Below are positions 45,734-53,430 of a stretch of DNA of 64,000 nt, piece by piece; within the stretch, counting starts at the first letter, position 1, and the number at the start of each line of letters is the position of its first letter. The DNA is from Pseudomonas sp. Irchel 3H7 (lineage in GTDB: Bacteria; Pseudomonadota; Gammaproteobacteria; Pseudomonadales; Pseudomonadaceae). Position numbers and translations under genes: made by a program. Location: the NCBI RefSeq assembly GCF_900187605.1, contig NZ_FYEA01000005.1:248001-312000 (forward strand), read 5' to 3'. The notes below the pieces were generated by a model. It was not told the origin of the DNA. It made no database searches and worked only from the letters and a program-made list of their open reading frames with translations.

Positions 45734-46603
45734 TTACGCGGGGGACATTTCCTGTGCCAAGCCGAGGAACGCCGCCGGCAACCGCGCGCCCTTGCGCTCC
45801 TTCAGGCAATACAGATACTCAGGAATCTGCGGCGCATTCTCGATCGTCAGCACGCGCAACTGCGGATCATGCGGCACTTCCTGCCGGGCAATAATGCTGA
45901 TGCCGATATTGCGCAACACCGCCTCACGAATCGACTCACGGCTGCCGATCTCCAGTAACGGCCCGAAGCTCACCCCGGCACTCGCCAGCAACTCTTCCGT
46001 CAGCCGCCGCGTGGTCGAACCCGACTCACGCATCAACAACGTATGCCCGGCCAGTGCGCTCAACGCCACATGCTCCTGCGCCGCCAGCGGATGATTGCGA
46101 TGCACCGCCAGTACCAGCGGATCAGTGCCAAGCACCCGCCGAATCAACCGCGCGTCATCGAGCAATTGCGACGACGCAGCGATGTCCACCCGGTAATCCT
46201 CCAGCGCTTCGAGCACCTGCTGCGAGTTACCGATTTCCACCGACACTTCCACCTGCGGCAAACGCTCGCGGAAGGTTTTCACCAGATCGAGAATGTAATA
46301 CGGCGCCGTCGCGGCGATGCGCAATGTGCCCTGCACCTGACCGCTGTTGCGCAGGAAAAACTCGATGTCGGCCTCCTGCTGCAGCAGCGTCTTGACCATC
46401 GGCAGCAACCGCGCGCCTTCGTCGCTGACGCTCAGACGCCGGCCGCCACGGTAGAACAGCTCCACCGAATACTGACTTTCCAGATTGCGGATCTGCGTGG
46501 TCACGGTCGGTTGGCTGAGGCCGAGTTTTTTCGCCGCCAGCGTAATGCTGCCCAGACGGGCGACCATGTAAAACGCTTTCAGCTCGGCACTCAGCACAAC
46601 CAT
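45734..46603 (-). CDS. LysR family transcriptional regulator, likely of the phosphonate operon
   Basis: 289 residues. The N-terminal winged helix (FYMVARLGSITLAAKKLGLS, TTQIRNLE) is standard, and the C-terminal effector domain runs from about residue 90. It is on the same strand and upstream of the aminoethylphosphonate transporter and catabolic genes; LysR regulators of this branch accompany those clusters in other pseudomonads. Effector unknown, probably a phosphonate or breakdown product. The promoter of the transporter operon lies in the 113 bases around the REP element and beyond. Confidence 0.83.
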   Translation of the reverse strand: MVVLSAELKAFYMVARLGSITLAAKKLGLSQPTVTTQIRNLESQYSVELFYRGGRRLSVSDEGARLLPMVKTLLQQEADIEFFLRNSGQVQGTLRIAATAPYYILDLVKTFRERLPQVEVSVEIGNSQQVLEALEDYRVDIAASSQLLDDARLIRRVLGTDPLVLAVHRNHPLAAQEHVALSALAGHTLLMRESGSTTRRLTEELLASAGVSFGPLLEIGSRESIREAVLRNIGISIIARQEVPHDPQLRVLTIENAPQIPEYLYCLKERKGARLPAAFLGLAQEMSPA

Positions 46604-46613
46604 CCCTCATCGT

Positions 46614-48923
46614 TTATTTGCGCAGCAGGCGCAAACCGTTGAACACCACCAACAGGCTCACGCCCATGTCAGCGAACACCGCCATCCACATGGTGGCGAG
46701 CCCGGCGAAGGTTACCGCAAGAAAGATAGCCTTGATCACCAGCGCCAGCGCGATGTTCTGTTTCAGGATGCTCGCGGTGTTGCGCGACAGGCTGATGAAC
46801 GCCGGGATCTTGCGCAGATCGTCGTCCATCAGGGCGACATCGGCGGTTTCGATCGCCGTATCGGTACCGGCAGCGGCCATGGCGAAACCGATCTCGGCGC
46901 GGGCCAGTGCCGGGGCATCGTTGATACCGTCGCCGACCATGCCGACGCGATGACCCTGCTTGTACAGGTCTTCGATGGCTTGCAGTTTGTCGGTCGGCAG
47001 CAAGTCACCACGGGCCTCGTCGATACCGACCTGCGCAGCAATCGCTTGGGCGGTGTGAACGTTGTCGCCGGTGAGCATCAGGGTTTTCACCCCGAGTTCA
47101 TGCAACTGGCGGATCGCTTCGCGGCTGGTTTCCTTGACGGTGTCGGCCACCGCGAACAGCGCCAGCGGCCCGGAACTGTCGAGCAGCAGCACCACGGATT
47201 TGCCCTGTTTCTCCAGCGCGAAGAGCTTTTCTTCCAGTGCTGGCGAACACAAACCGAGTTCTTCGACCAAGCGATGGTTGCCCAAGTGGTAGGTCTGGCC
47301 GTTGATGTCGCCTTTGACGCCACGCCCGCCCAACGCTTCGAAGTTATCCACAATCAGCGTGGCGAAGTTTTTATCCACAGCGGCGTTGGCGATGGCCAGC
47401 GACACCGGGTGATCGGAGCGTCCGGCCAACGCAGCAGCGATAGCCGGCGCGGAGGCATCGGCGGTTGGGTCCAGCGACAGGTAATCGGTTTGCACCGGTT
47501 TGCCGTGGGTGATCGTGCCGGTTTTATCCAGCGCCAGATAATCGAGCTTGAAACCACCCTCCAGGTACACGCCGCCCTTGACCAGAATGCCTTTGCGCGC
47601 CGCTGCCGCGAGGCCGCTGACGATGGTCACCGGGGTGGAAATCACCAGTGCACATGGGCACGCGACCACCAGCAACACCAGCGCGCGGTAGATCCAGTCG
47701 AACCACACGGCGCCCATGAACAGCGGCGGAATGATCGCCACGGCCAAGGCAAAGACGAACACCACGGGCGTGTAGATTTTCGAAAACTGATCGACGAAAC
47801 GCTGGGTCGGGGCGCGCGCACCTTGGGCCTGTTCGACGGCGTGGATGATGCGCGCCAGAGTCGAATTGTTCGCCGCTGCGGTCACCGTGTATTCCAGCGA
47901 ACCGGCCTGGTTGATGGTGCCGGCGAAGACTTTATCGCCGACGGTTTTTTCTACCGGCAGGCTTTCCCCGGTGATCGGCGCCTGGTCGATGGTCGAACTG
48001 CCGCTGACCACTTCACCGTCCAGCGCAATGCGCTCGCCGGGCTTTACCCGCACACGGGCACCGAGCTCGACGCTTTTCACATCCTGCTCAATCCAGCCGC
48101 CGTCAGCCTGCAACACCGTGGCTTGCTCCGGCGTCATCTGCATCAGACCACTGATCGCGTTGCGCGCACGGTCGAGCGAGCGCGCTTCGATCAGCTCGGC
48201 GACGGTGAACAGGAACATCACCATCGCCGCTTCCGGCCATTGGCCAATGAGGATTGCACCGGTGACCGCGATGCTCATCAGTGCGTTGATGTTGAGGTTG
48301 CGGTTCTTCAGGGCGATCCAGCCCTTTTTATAGGTGGTCAGGCCACCGCTGAGGATCGACACCAGCGCGATGATCGCCACCACCCAGGTCGGAGCGGCAT
48401 TGGTGAAGTGAATGACTTCAGCGGCGAGCGCGCCGACACCGGACAACGCCAGCGGCCACCAGTGTTTTTTTACCGGTGCCGGGGCTGGCGCTTCGACGCC
48501 CGCCTCCAGCGGTTCGGCGTGCATGCCGAGGGATTTGATTGCTTCGGTGATCGGCTCGGTGCCCGGCAGGTTATGGGTCACGCCGAGTACGCGGTTGATC
48601 AGATTGAATTCGAGCTGCTGCACGCCGGCGAGTTTGCCGAGTTTATTCTGAATCAGTGTCTGCTCGGTCGGGCAGTCCATCGCCTCGATACGGAAACTGC
48701 TCAGCCGCGCGTCGGCGCTGGTTTTCTCGCTCAGTTGCACCAACGCAGGCGCGGCAGCTGTCGACGAGCAGCAGGAATCTTCGTGCGCATGAACCGGTGC
48801 CGGTGCTGCGGCTTTCGATCCGCAGCAGGCATCGCCGCCATGTGAATGCTTATGCACAGGCTGCAATTTATGACTGTGGTCGTGGCCGTCGCCGGGCTTG
48901 TGGGTATGCTGGGAATCGCTCAT
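46614..48923 (-). CDS. cadA: Zn/Cd/Pb-translocating P1B-type ATPase CadA
   Basis: 769 residues. A metal-rich N-terminus with many His (HTHKPGDGHDHSH, HKHSHGG) and CC pairs (DACCGSK, DSCCSS) precedes one HMA-like domain with MDCPTE. Then eight membrane helices, the CPC transport motif in ACPCALVIS, phosphorylation DKTGTITHGK, and hinge GDGINDAPALA. CPC and the DKTGT context fit Zn/Cd/Pb export. The gene is divergent from cadR, with the MerR-type operator between. It ends 10 bases upstream of the LysR start region; that arrangement is simple adjacency. Confidence 0.93.
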   Translation of the reverse strand: MSDSQHTHKPGDGHDHSHKLQPVHKHSHGGDACCGSKAAAPAPVHAHEDSCCSSTAAAPALVQLSEKTSADARLSSFRIEAMDCPTEQTLIQNKLGKLAGVQQLEFNLINRVLGVTHNLPGTEPITEAIKSLGMHAEPLEAGVEAPAPAPVKKHWWPLALSGVGALAAEVIHFTNAAPTWVVAIIALVSILSGGLTTYKKGWIALKNRNLNINALMSIAVTGAILIGQWPEAAMVMFLFTVAELIEARSLDRARNAISGLMQMTPEQATVLQADGGWIEQDVKSVELGARVRVKPGERIALDGEVVSGSSTIDQAPITGESLPVEKTVGDKVFAGTINQAGSLEYTVTAAANNSTLARIIHAVEQAQGARAPTQRFVDQFSKIYTPVVFVFALAVAIIPPLFMGAVWFDWIYRALVLLVVACPCALVISTPVTIVSGLAAAARKGILVKGGVYLEGGFKLDYLALDKTGTITHGKPVQTDYLSLDPTADASAPAIAAALAGRSDHPVSLAIANAAVDKNFATLIVDNFEALGGRGVKGDINGQTYHLGNHRLVEELGLCSPALEEKLFALEKQGKSVVLLLDSSGPLALFAVADTVKETSREAIRQLHELGVKTLMLTGDNVHTAQAIAAQVGIDEARGDLLPTDKLQAIEDLYKQGHRVGMVGDGINDAPALARAEIGFAMAAAGTDTAIETADVALMDDDLRKIPAFISLSRNTASILKQNIALALVIKAIFLAVTFAGLATMWMAVFADMGVSLLVVFNGLRLLRK

Positions 48924-48960
48924 TGGTCGCGTCCATGAAGGTGCCTGTTGCCAAGTAAAG

Positions 48961-48981
48961 ACCCTGTAGCCACTATAGGGT
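48961..48981 (-). promoter_or_regulatory. CadR operator within the cadA promoter
   Basis: A dyad ACCCTGTAG-CCA-CTATAGGGT. Read on the minus strand, TTGACC is followed after a 19-base spacer (which holds the dyad) by a TTTACT -10-like box. An over-long spacer with a central dyad is the hallmark of MerR-type promoters, where the regulator untwists the DNA on metal binding. The half-sites match those I recall for P. putida cadA. Confidence 0.8.
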
Positions 48982-49007
48982 CAAGCACCCTTTTGGAGAT
49001 TGTCGTC

Positions 49008-49457
49008 ATGAAGATCGGAGAACTGGCCAAACTCACCGACTGCGCCGTGGAAACCATCCGCTACTACGAGCGCGAAAACCTCCTGCCGGAACCGGCGCGC
49101 AGCGACGGCAACTACCGCGTCTACACCCAGGCCCACGCCGAACGCCTGACGTTCATCCGCAACTGCCGCACCCTCGACATGACCCTCGAAGAAATCCGCA
49201 GCCTGCTCGCCTTGCGCGACAGCCCGCAGGATCAGTGTGAGAGCGTCAATGCGTTGATCGACGAGCATATCCAGCATGTGAAGGCGCGGATTGATGGGTT
49301 GCTGGCGTTGCAGACACAGTTGCTCGACCTGCGCCAACGCTGTGGCGAAGGGCCGATGGCCGATCAATGCGGGATTTTGCAGCGGCTGGAAGTGAGTGGC
49401 GGGGTTGTCGCGACGGAAGTGGAACACTCCCACGTAGGCCGCAGCCACGGCCATTGA
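49008..49457 (+). CDS. cadR: Cd/Pb-responsive MerR-family regulator CadR
   Basis: 149 residues starting MKIGELAKLTD; a longer in-frame start lies in the operator region. MerR helix-turn-helix (CAVETIRYYERENLLPEPAR). Metal-binding cysteines at positions 77, 112 and 121 (the last two in CGEGPMADQC), plus a His-rich tail (HSHVGRSHGH) as in pseudomonad CadR, where it supplies a second site. It activates cadA when metal binds. Divergent from cadA. Confidence 0.93.
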   Translation: MKIGELAKLTDCAVETIRYYERENLLPEPARSDGNYRVYTQAHAERLTFIRNCRTLDMTLEEIRSLLALRDSPQDQCESVNALIDEHIQHVKARIDGLLALQTQLLDLRQRCGEGPMADQCGILQRLEVSGGVVATEVEHSHVGRSHGH

Positions 49458-49466
49458 CGTTGGCGC

Positions 49467-49568
49467 TCGTTCCCATGCTCCGCGTGGGAATGCCGCCATG
49501 GACGCTCCGCGTCCTAAGTGACGCGGAGCGTCACGGGATTCATTCCCACGCAGAGCGTGGGAACGATC
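49467..49568. repeat. REP-like palindrome, family B (long form)
   Basis: TCGTTCCCATGCTCCGCGTG..CACGCAGAGCGTGGGAACGA arms with inner GACGCTCCGCGTCC / GACGCGGAGCGTCA. It lies 10 bases after cadR and ends just before the convergent thyA stop. Confidence 0.85.
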
Positions 49569-49575
49569 CTGCTGA

Positions 49576-50547
49576 CTAGACCGCCATTGGCGCGGTCATT
49601 GGCGCGTGATGCTCATAGCCTTCCAGCGAGAAATCGCTCGGCTCGACCAGCTCCAACCATTCCGGCTGATACACGCCAGTCTCGGCAAACTCCGGCACGC
49701 GGTCGGAGATTTTCAGTTTCGGCATGGCGAACGGCTCGCGCTTGAGCTGTTCGTTGAGCATGTCCAGATGGTTCTCGTAGACGTGTGCATCACCGATGAA
49801 ATAGGTGAACCAGCGCGGCGTGTAGCCGGTCAGGCGACCGATCAGGCTCAGCAGCGCGGCGCCTTCGGTGAGGTTGAACGGCGTGCCCAGACCCAGATCG
49901 TTGGAGCGGATGTAGAGGGTCAGAGAAATCTCTTTGGTCTCGACATTCGGGTGGAACTGGTACAGCAGATGGCACGGCGGCAGCGCCATTTCATCCAGCT
50001 GAGCGACGTTCCAGCCGTGGAACAGGATGCGGCGGCTGCCTGGATCGTTGATGATCGTGTCGACGCACTGACGCACCTGATCGATGGCTTTGTACAACAC
50101 CACGTAAGCCTGGCCGTCTTCTTCGCCCTGAGCGATCTGCTTGTAGCCGTTGGCCAGGGTTTGTTCGATGGCGGCGGTGTTGCTCAGCGGGATCTGCTTG
50201 TACGCCGGCCATTTGCGCCATTGCACGCCGTAGATTTCGCCGAGGTCGTCGTCACCCTGACGGAACGGGTTGGCCAGCCACTGCGCGTTTTCGTTGGCGT
50301 TCTGGTCCCAGACCTTGCAGCCCAGCGCCCGGAATTCGGCGGCGTTGTTGACGCCACGGAGAAAACCGCACATCTCGCCGATGGCCGATTTGAAGGCCAT
50401 CTTGCGCGTGGTGATCGCCGGAAAACCTTCCTGCAGATCGAAACGCAGCATCGCTCCCGGAAAACTGATGGTGTTGATGCCGGTGCGGTTGGCCTGTTTG
50501 GTGCCGTTCTGGATAACGTGCGAGACCAGTTCGAGATATTGCTTCAT
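49576..50547 (-). CDS. thyA: Thymidylate synthase ThyA
   Basis: 323 residues. It makes dTMP from dUMP with methylene-tetrahydrofolate. The catalytic cysteine is in [11 protein letters not shown], dUMP-binding arginines are in NDPGSRRIL, and [11 protein letters not shown] and the C-terminus are conserved. Compared with E. coli ThyA (264 residues) there is an insert of about 50 residues after QWRKWP (about residues 115-165), and a longer tail. The gene is downstream of lgt with a 50-base gap, the usual lgt-thyA operon. Confidence 0.95.
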   Translation of the reverse strand: MKQYLELVSHVIQNGTKQANRTGINTISFPGAMLRFDLQEGFPAITTRKMAFKSAIGEMCGFLRGVNNAAEFRALGCKVWDQNANENAQWLANPFRQGDDDLGEIYGVQWRKWPAYKQIPLSNTAAIEQTLANGYKQIAQGEEDGQAYVVLYKAIDQVRQCVDTIINDPGSRRILFHGWNVAQLDEMALPPCHLLYQFHPNVETKEISLTLYIRSNDLGLGTPFNLTEGAALLSLIGRLTGYTPRWFTYFIGDAHVYENHLDMLNEQLKREPFAMPKLKISDRVPEFAETGVYQPEWLELVEPSDFSLEGYEHHAPMTAPMAV

Positions 50548-50568
50548 GAGTTACCTGTGTCCTTTGAG

Positions 50569-50589
50569 CCCCGGCGTCGCGCGCCGGGG
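50569..50589. other. GC hairpin between lgt and thyA
   Basis: CCCCGGCG / CGCCGGGG 8-bp stem with a 5-base loop, in the 50-base lgt-thyA gap. It lacks a T run on the minus strand, so it is probably not a full terminator but could modulate thyA levels. Confidence 0.5.
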
Positions 50590-50597
50590 TTCGTAGT

Positions 50598-51413
50598 TTA
50601 AGCCGTCGGCGCGAGCGGTGCTGCCGGCGCGCGACGATAGGCCAGCCAGATCAGGAACAGCCCGCCGACGATCATCGGCACGCAGAGCACCTGGCCCATG
50701 GTCAGCCAGTTCCAGGCCAGATAGCCCAGTTGTGCATCCGGCACGCGAACGAATTCGACGATAAAACGGAAGATGCCGTAGAACAGCGCGAACATGCCGG
50801 AAACGGCCATGGTCGGACGCGGTTTGCGCGAGAAAATCCACAGAATCAGGAACAGCGCGACGCCTTCGAGCGCGAACTGATACAGCTGCGACGGGTGACG
50901 CGGCAATTGCGCCGGGTCGCTGAATGGCGGGAAGACCATGGCCCATGGCACGTCGGTGGCCTTGCCCCACAACTCGGCGTTGATGAAGTTACCGATGCGC
51001 CCGGCGCCCAGACCGATCGGCACCATTGGCGCGACGAAGTCCATCAACTGGAAGAACGACTTGCCGTTGCGCTTGCCGAACCACAACGCGGCCAGCATCA
51101 CACCGATGAACCCGCCGTGGAACGACATGCCGCCCTTCCACACTTCGAAAATCAGTGTCGGGTTGGCCAGGTAGGCGCTCAGATCGTAGAACAGCACATA
51201 GCCCAGGCGCCCGCCGACGATCACGCCCATCGACATCCAGAAGACCATGTCGGAGAGTTTCTCCTTGGTCCAGGTCGGGTCGAAACGGTTGAGCCGGCGC
51301 GACGCCAGCAGCCACGCACCGCCGATGCCGATCAGGTACATCAGACCGTACCAGTGGATTTTCAGCGGACCGATGGCCAGGGCCACCGGGTCGATCTGCG
51401 GGTAAGGCAGCAT
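50598..51413 (-). CDS. lgt: Prolipoprotein diacylglyceryl transferase Lgt
   Basis: 271 residues, seven hydrophobic segments. It attaches diacylglycerol from phosphatidylglycerol to the lipobox cysteine of prolipoproteins. Signatures: [11 protein letters not shown] and the Lgt box [16 protein letters not shown]. The start ATG is preceded by an AGGAG ribosome binding site on the minus strand. First gene of the lgt-thyA unit. Confidence 0.96.
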   Translation of the reverse strand: MLPYPQIDPVALAIGPLKIHWYGLMYLIGIGGAWLLASRRLNRFDPTWTKEKLSDMVFWMSMGVIVGGRLGYVLFYDLSAYLANPTLIFEVWKGGMSFHGGFIGVMLAALWFGKRNGKSFFQLMDFVAPMVPIGLGAGRIGNFINAELWGKATDVPWAMVFPPFSDPAQLPRHPSQLYQFALEGVALFLILWIFSRKPRPTMAVSGMFALFYGIFRFIVEFVRVPDAQLGYLAWNWLTMGQVLCVPMIVGGLFLIWLAYRRAPAAPLAPTA

Positions 51414-51492
51414 TGCGACTCCTCGTTAGAGTTGAAACCAAAATTCCCGGGCGACGCTGCCACCTCAGGATTAAGCCAGGATTGCGACGCGA

Positions 51493-52275
51493 TTAAAGCA
51501 GGAAGCTCACGCCCACGCTGAACAGCAAAGCGGCGAACAGCCGTTTCAGCAAGCGCGGCGATAAGCGATGCGCCAAACGCGCGCCGATGCGGGCGAAGAT
51601 CATGCTGGTCAGGGCAATGCCCAACAACGCCGGCAAATACACAAAACCGAGACTATGGGCCGGCAACAACGGATCGTGCCACCCCAGAATCATGAAACTT
51701 AATGCACTGACCAAGGCGATCGGCAGGCCACAGGCCGACGAGGTCGCCACCGCTTGCTGCATCGGCACACTGCGCCAGGTCAGGAACGGCACGGTCAGCG
51801 AGCCGCCACCGACGCCGAAAATCGCCGAGGCCCAGCCAATCACACTGCCGGCCACGGTCAGACCGAGTTTACCCGGCACCGTTCGGCTGGCCTTGGGTTT
51901 GATGTCCAGTGCCAGTTGCACCGAGATGATCAAGGCAAACACGCCGATGATCTTTTGCAGGTGCGGGCCGGAGATCGCTTCTGCAGTCAATGCGCCGAAG
52001 CCTGCACCGAGCAGGATGCCGACAGCCATCCACATGAAGATCGGCCAGCGCACTGCGCCTCGTCGATGATGCTCACGCACGGCGTTGACCGAGGTGAAGA
52101 TGATCGTCGCCAGCGACGTGCCGACCGCCAGATGGGTGAGGATCGACTGATCAAAGCCCTGCAAGGTGAAACTGAACACCAGCACCGGGACAATAATAAT
52201 CCCGCCGCCAACCCCGAACAGCCCGGCCAGCACGCCCGCACAGGCGCCCAGCGCCAGATAGAGCAGAAATTCCAT
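51493..52275 (-). CDS. TauE/SafE family sulfite/sulfonate exporter-type permease
   Basis: 260 residues; start MEFLLYLALG at 52275 with a GGGGAGA ribosome binding site. The frame remains open far upstream but the extra codons are not family-like. Two repeated units, each with a GVGGG core (LFGVGGGIIIVPVL and IFGVGGGSLTVPFL), about eight hydrophobic segments in all. The family moves organosulfur or other small anions; the substrate here is unknown. Confidence 0.88.
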   Translation of the reverse strand: MEFLLYLALGACAGVLAGLFGVGGGIIIVPVLVFSFTLQGFDQSILTHLAVGTSLATIIFTSVNAVREHHRRGAVRWPIFMWMAVGILLGAGFGALTAEAISGPHLQKIIGVFALIISVQLALDIKPKASRTVPGKLGLTVAGSVIGWASAIFGVGGGSLTVPFLTWRSVPMQQAVATSSACGLPIALVSALSFMILGWHDPLLPAHSLGFVYLPALLGIALTSMIFARIGARLAHRLSPRLLKRLFAALLFSVGVSFLL

Positions 52276-52407
52276 GACCGTCTCCCCAGACCGCATCCGC
52301 AAAACCGGAGCGGCATGGTAACGGATGCACACCCTTTGGCTCCACTGGCGATGGATGCACGGACGCGGGATGCGTAGAGTGAGCAAAAAACACACAAGGA
52401 CCACCTT

Positions 52408-53154
52408 ATGTGCCTGATTGTTTTCGCCTGGCGCCCGGGCCATGCCCAGCCGCTGATCGTCGCGGCCAACCGCGACGAATTCTACGCCCGGCCGAGCCTG
52501 CCTCTGGCGCAGTGGACGGAGGCGCCGCATGTGCATGCCGGACGTGATCTGGAGGCCGGCGGAACCTGGCTGGGGATAGGTGCCAGCGGGCGCTTTGCTG
52601 CGCTGACCAATATTCGTGATCCGCAGCAGCCAACGGCACGCAAGTCGCGGGGTGAGCTGGTGGCGCGGTTTCTGACTGGCGATGCGTCGATTGATGATTA
52701 TTTGAGCGAAGTGGTCGGGCATTTGGCGGAATATGCCGGGTTCAATCTGTTGCTCGGCAATAGTCATGAGCTGTGGCACTTCAATGCGCGGCTGTCGGAG
52801 CCGGTGATGCTGGAATCGGGCGTCTACGGGGTATCCAATGCCGGGCTGGACACGCCGTGGCCGAAGTTGCTCAAGGCCAAGGCTGGGTTGAGTGCGGTGC
52901 TGGATGATCCGCAACCGCAGCACTTGCTCGATTTGCTAAGCGATGCCCAGACCGCGCCGGAAGCGGAATTGCCGGATACCGGGGTGGGTCTGGCCACTGA
53001 AACATTGCTGTCGAGTGTGTTTATTGCCAGCCAGAGCTATGGAACGCGGGCGAGTACGGCGTTGATCGTGCAGGCGGATGGGACGCGACGGATAGTCGAG
53101 CGGAGTTTTGGGCCGTATGGCGGGCATTTGGGCGAAGTGGAGATAACAGCTTAA
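52408..53154 (+). CDS. NRDE family protein (TANGO2-like)
   Basis: 248 residues. Starts MCLIVFAW with the nucleophile-like Cys2 and the family motif AANRDEFY near residue 20; GTWLGI and VSNAGLDTPWPK are also conserved. The family resembles Ntn hydrolases; eukaryotic TANGO2 is linked to heme and lipid handling, but the bacterial role is unknown. Divergent from the TauE-like gene. Confidence 0.87.
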   Translation: MCLIVFAWRPGHAQPLIVAANRDEFYARPSLPLAQWTEAPHVHAGRDLEAGGTWLGIGASGRFAALTNIRDPQQPTARKSRGELVARFLTGDASIDDYLSEVVGHLAEYAGFNLLLGNSHELWHFNARLSEPVMLESGVYGVSNAGLDTPWPKLLKAKAGLSAVLDDPQPQHLLDLLSDAQTAPEAELPDTGVGLATETLLSSVFIASQSYGTRASTALIVQADGTRRIVERSFGPYGGHLGEVEITA

Positions 53155-53160
53155 GAGCAG

Positions 53161-53421
53161 ACCCTCACCCCAGCCCTCTCCCAAAGGGAGAGGGGGCCGA
53201 CCGAGGTGTCTTGAGCCGTACATCGACCTGAAAGACCGAGTCGATTATGGCTTTAGCGCAGCACTTTCACCCCCGCGTGAATCGATTATGGATTCAGCAC
53301 AGCACTTTCATCCCGGTGTGAATCGATTATGGATTCAGCAAGGCAGCTTCAGGTCGGCGGAGTTCTGCAGCATCCCCGGATCAGTCCCCTCTCCCTTTGG
53401 GAGAGGGTTAGGGTGAGGGGC
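53161..53421. repeat. Family E inverted pair enclosing a 41-bp tandem repeat
   Basis: Left element CCCTCACCCCAGCCCTCTCC at 53162, right element GGGAGAGGGTTAGGGTGAGG at about 53400-53419. Between them a 41-base unit beginning CGATTATGG repeats at 53242, 53283 and 53324 (the last copy is partial, with a diverged second half). Units 1 and 2 differ at a few bases. It fills the gap between the convergent NRDE and ptsP genes and contains no ORF with a ribosome binding site. Confidence 0.8.
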
Positions 53422-53430
53422 TTTTGATCT

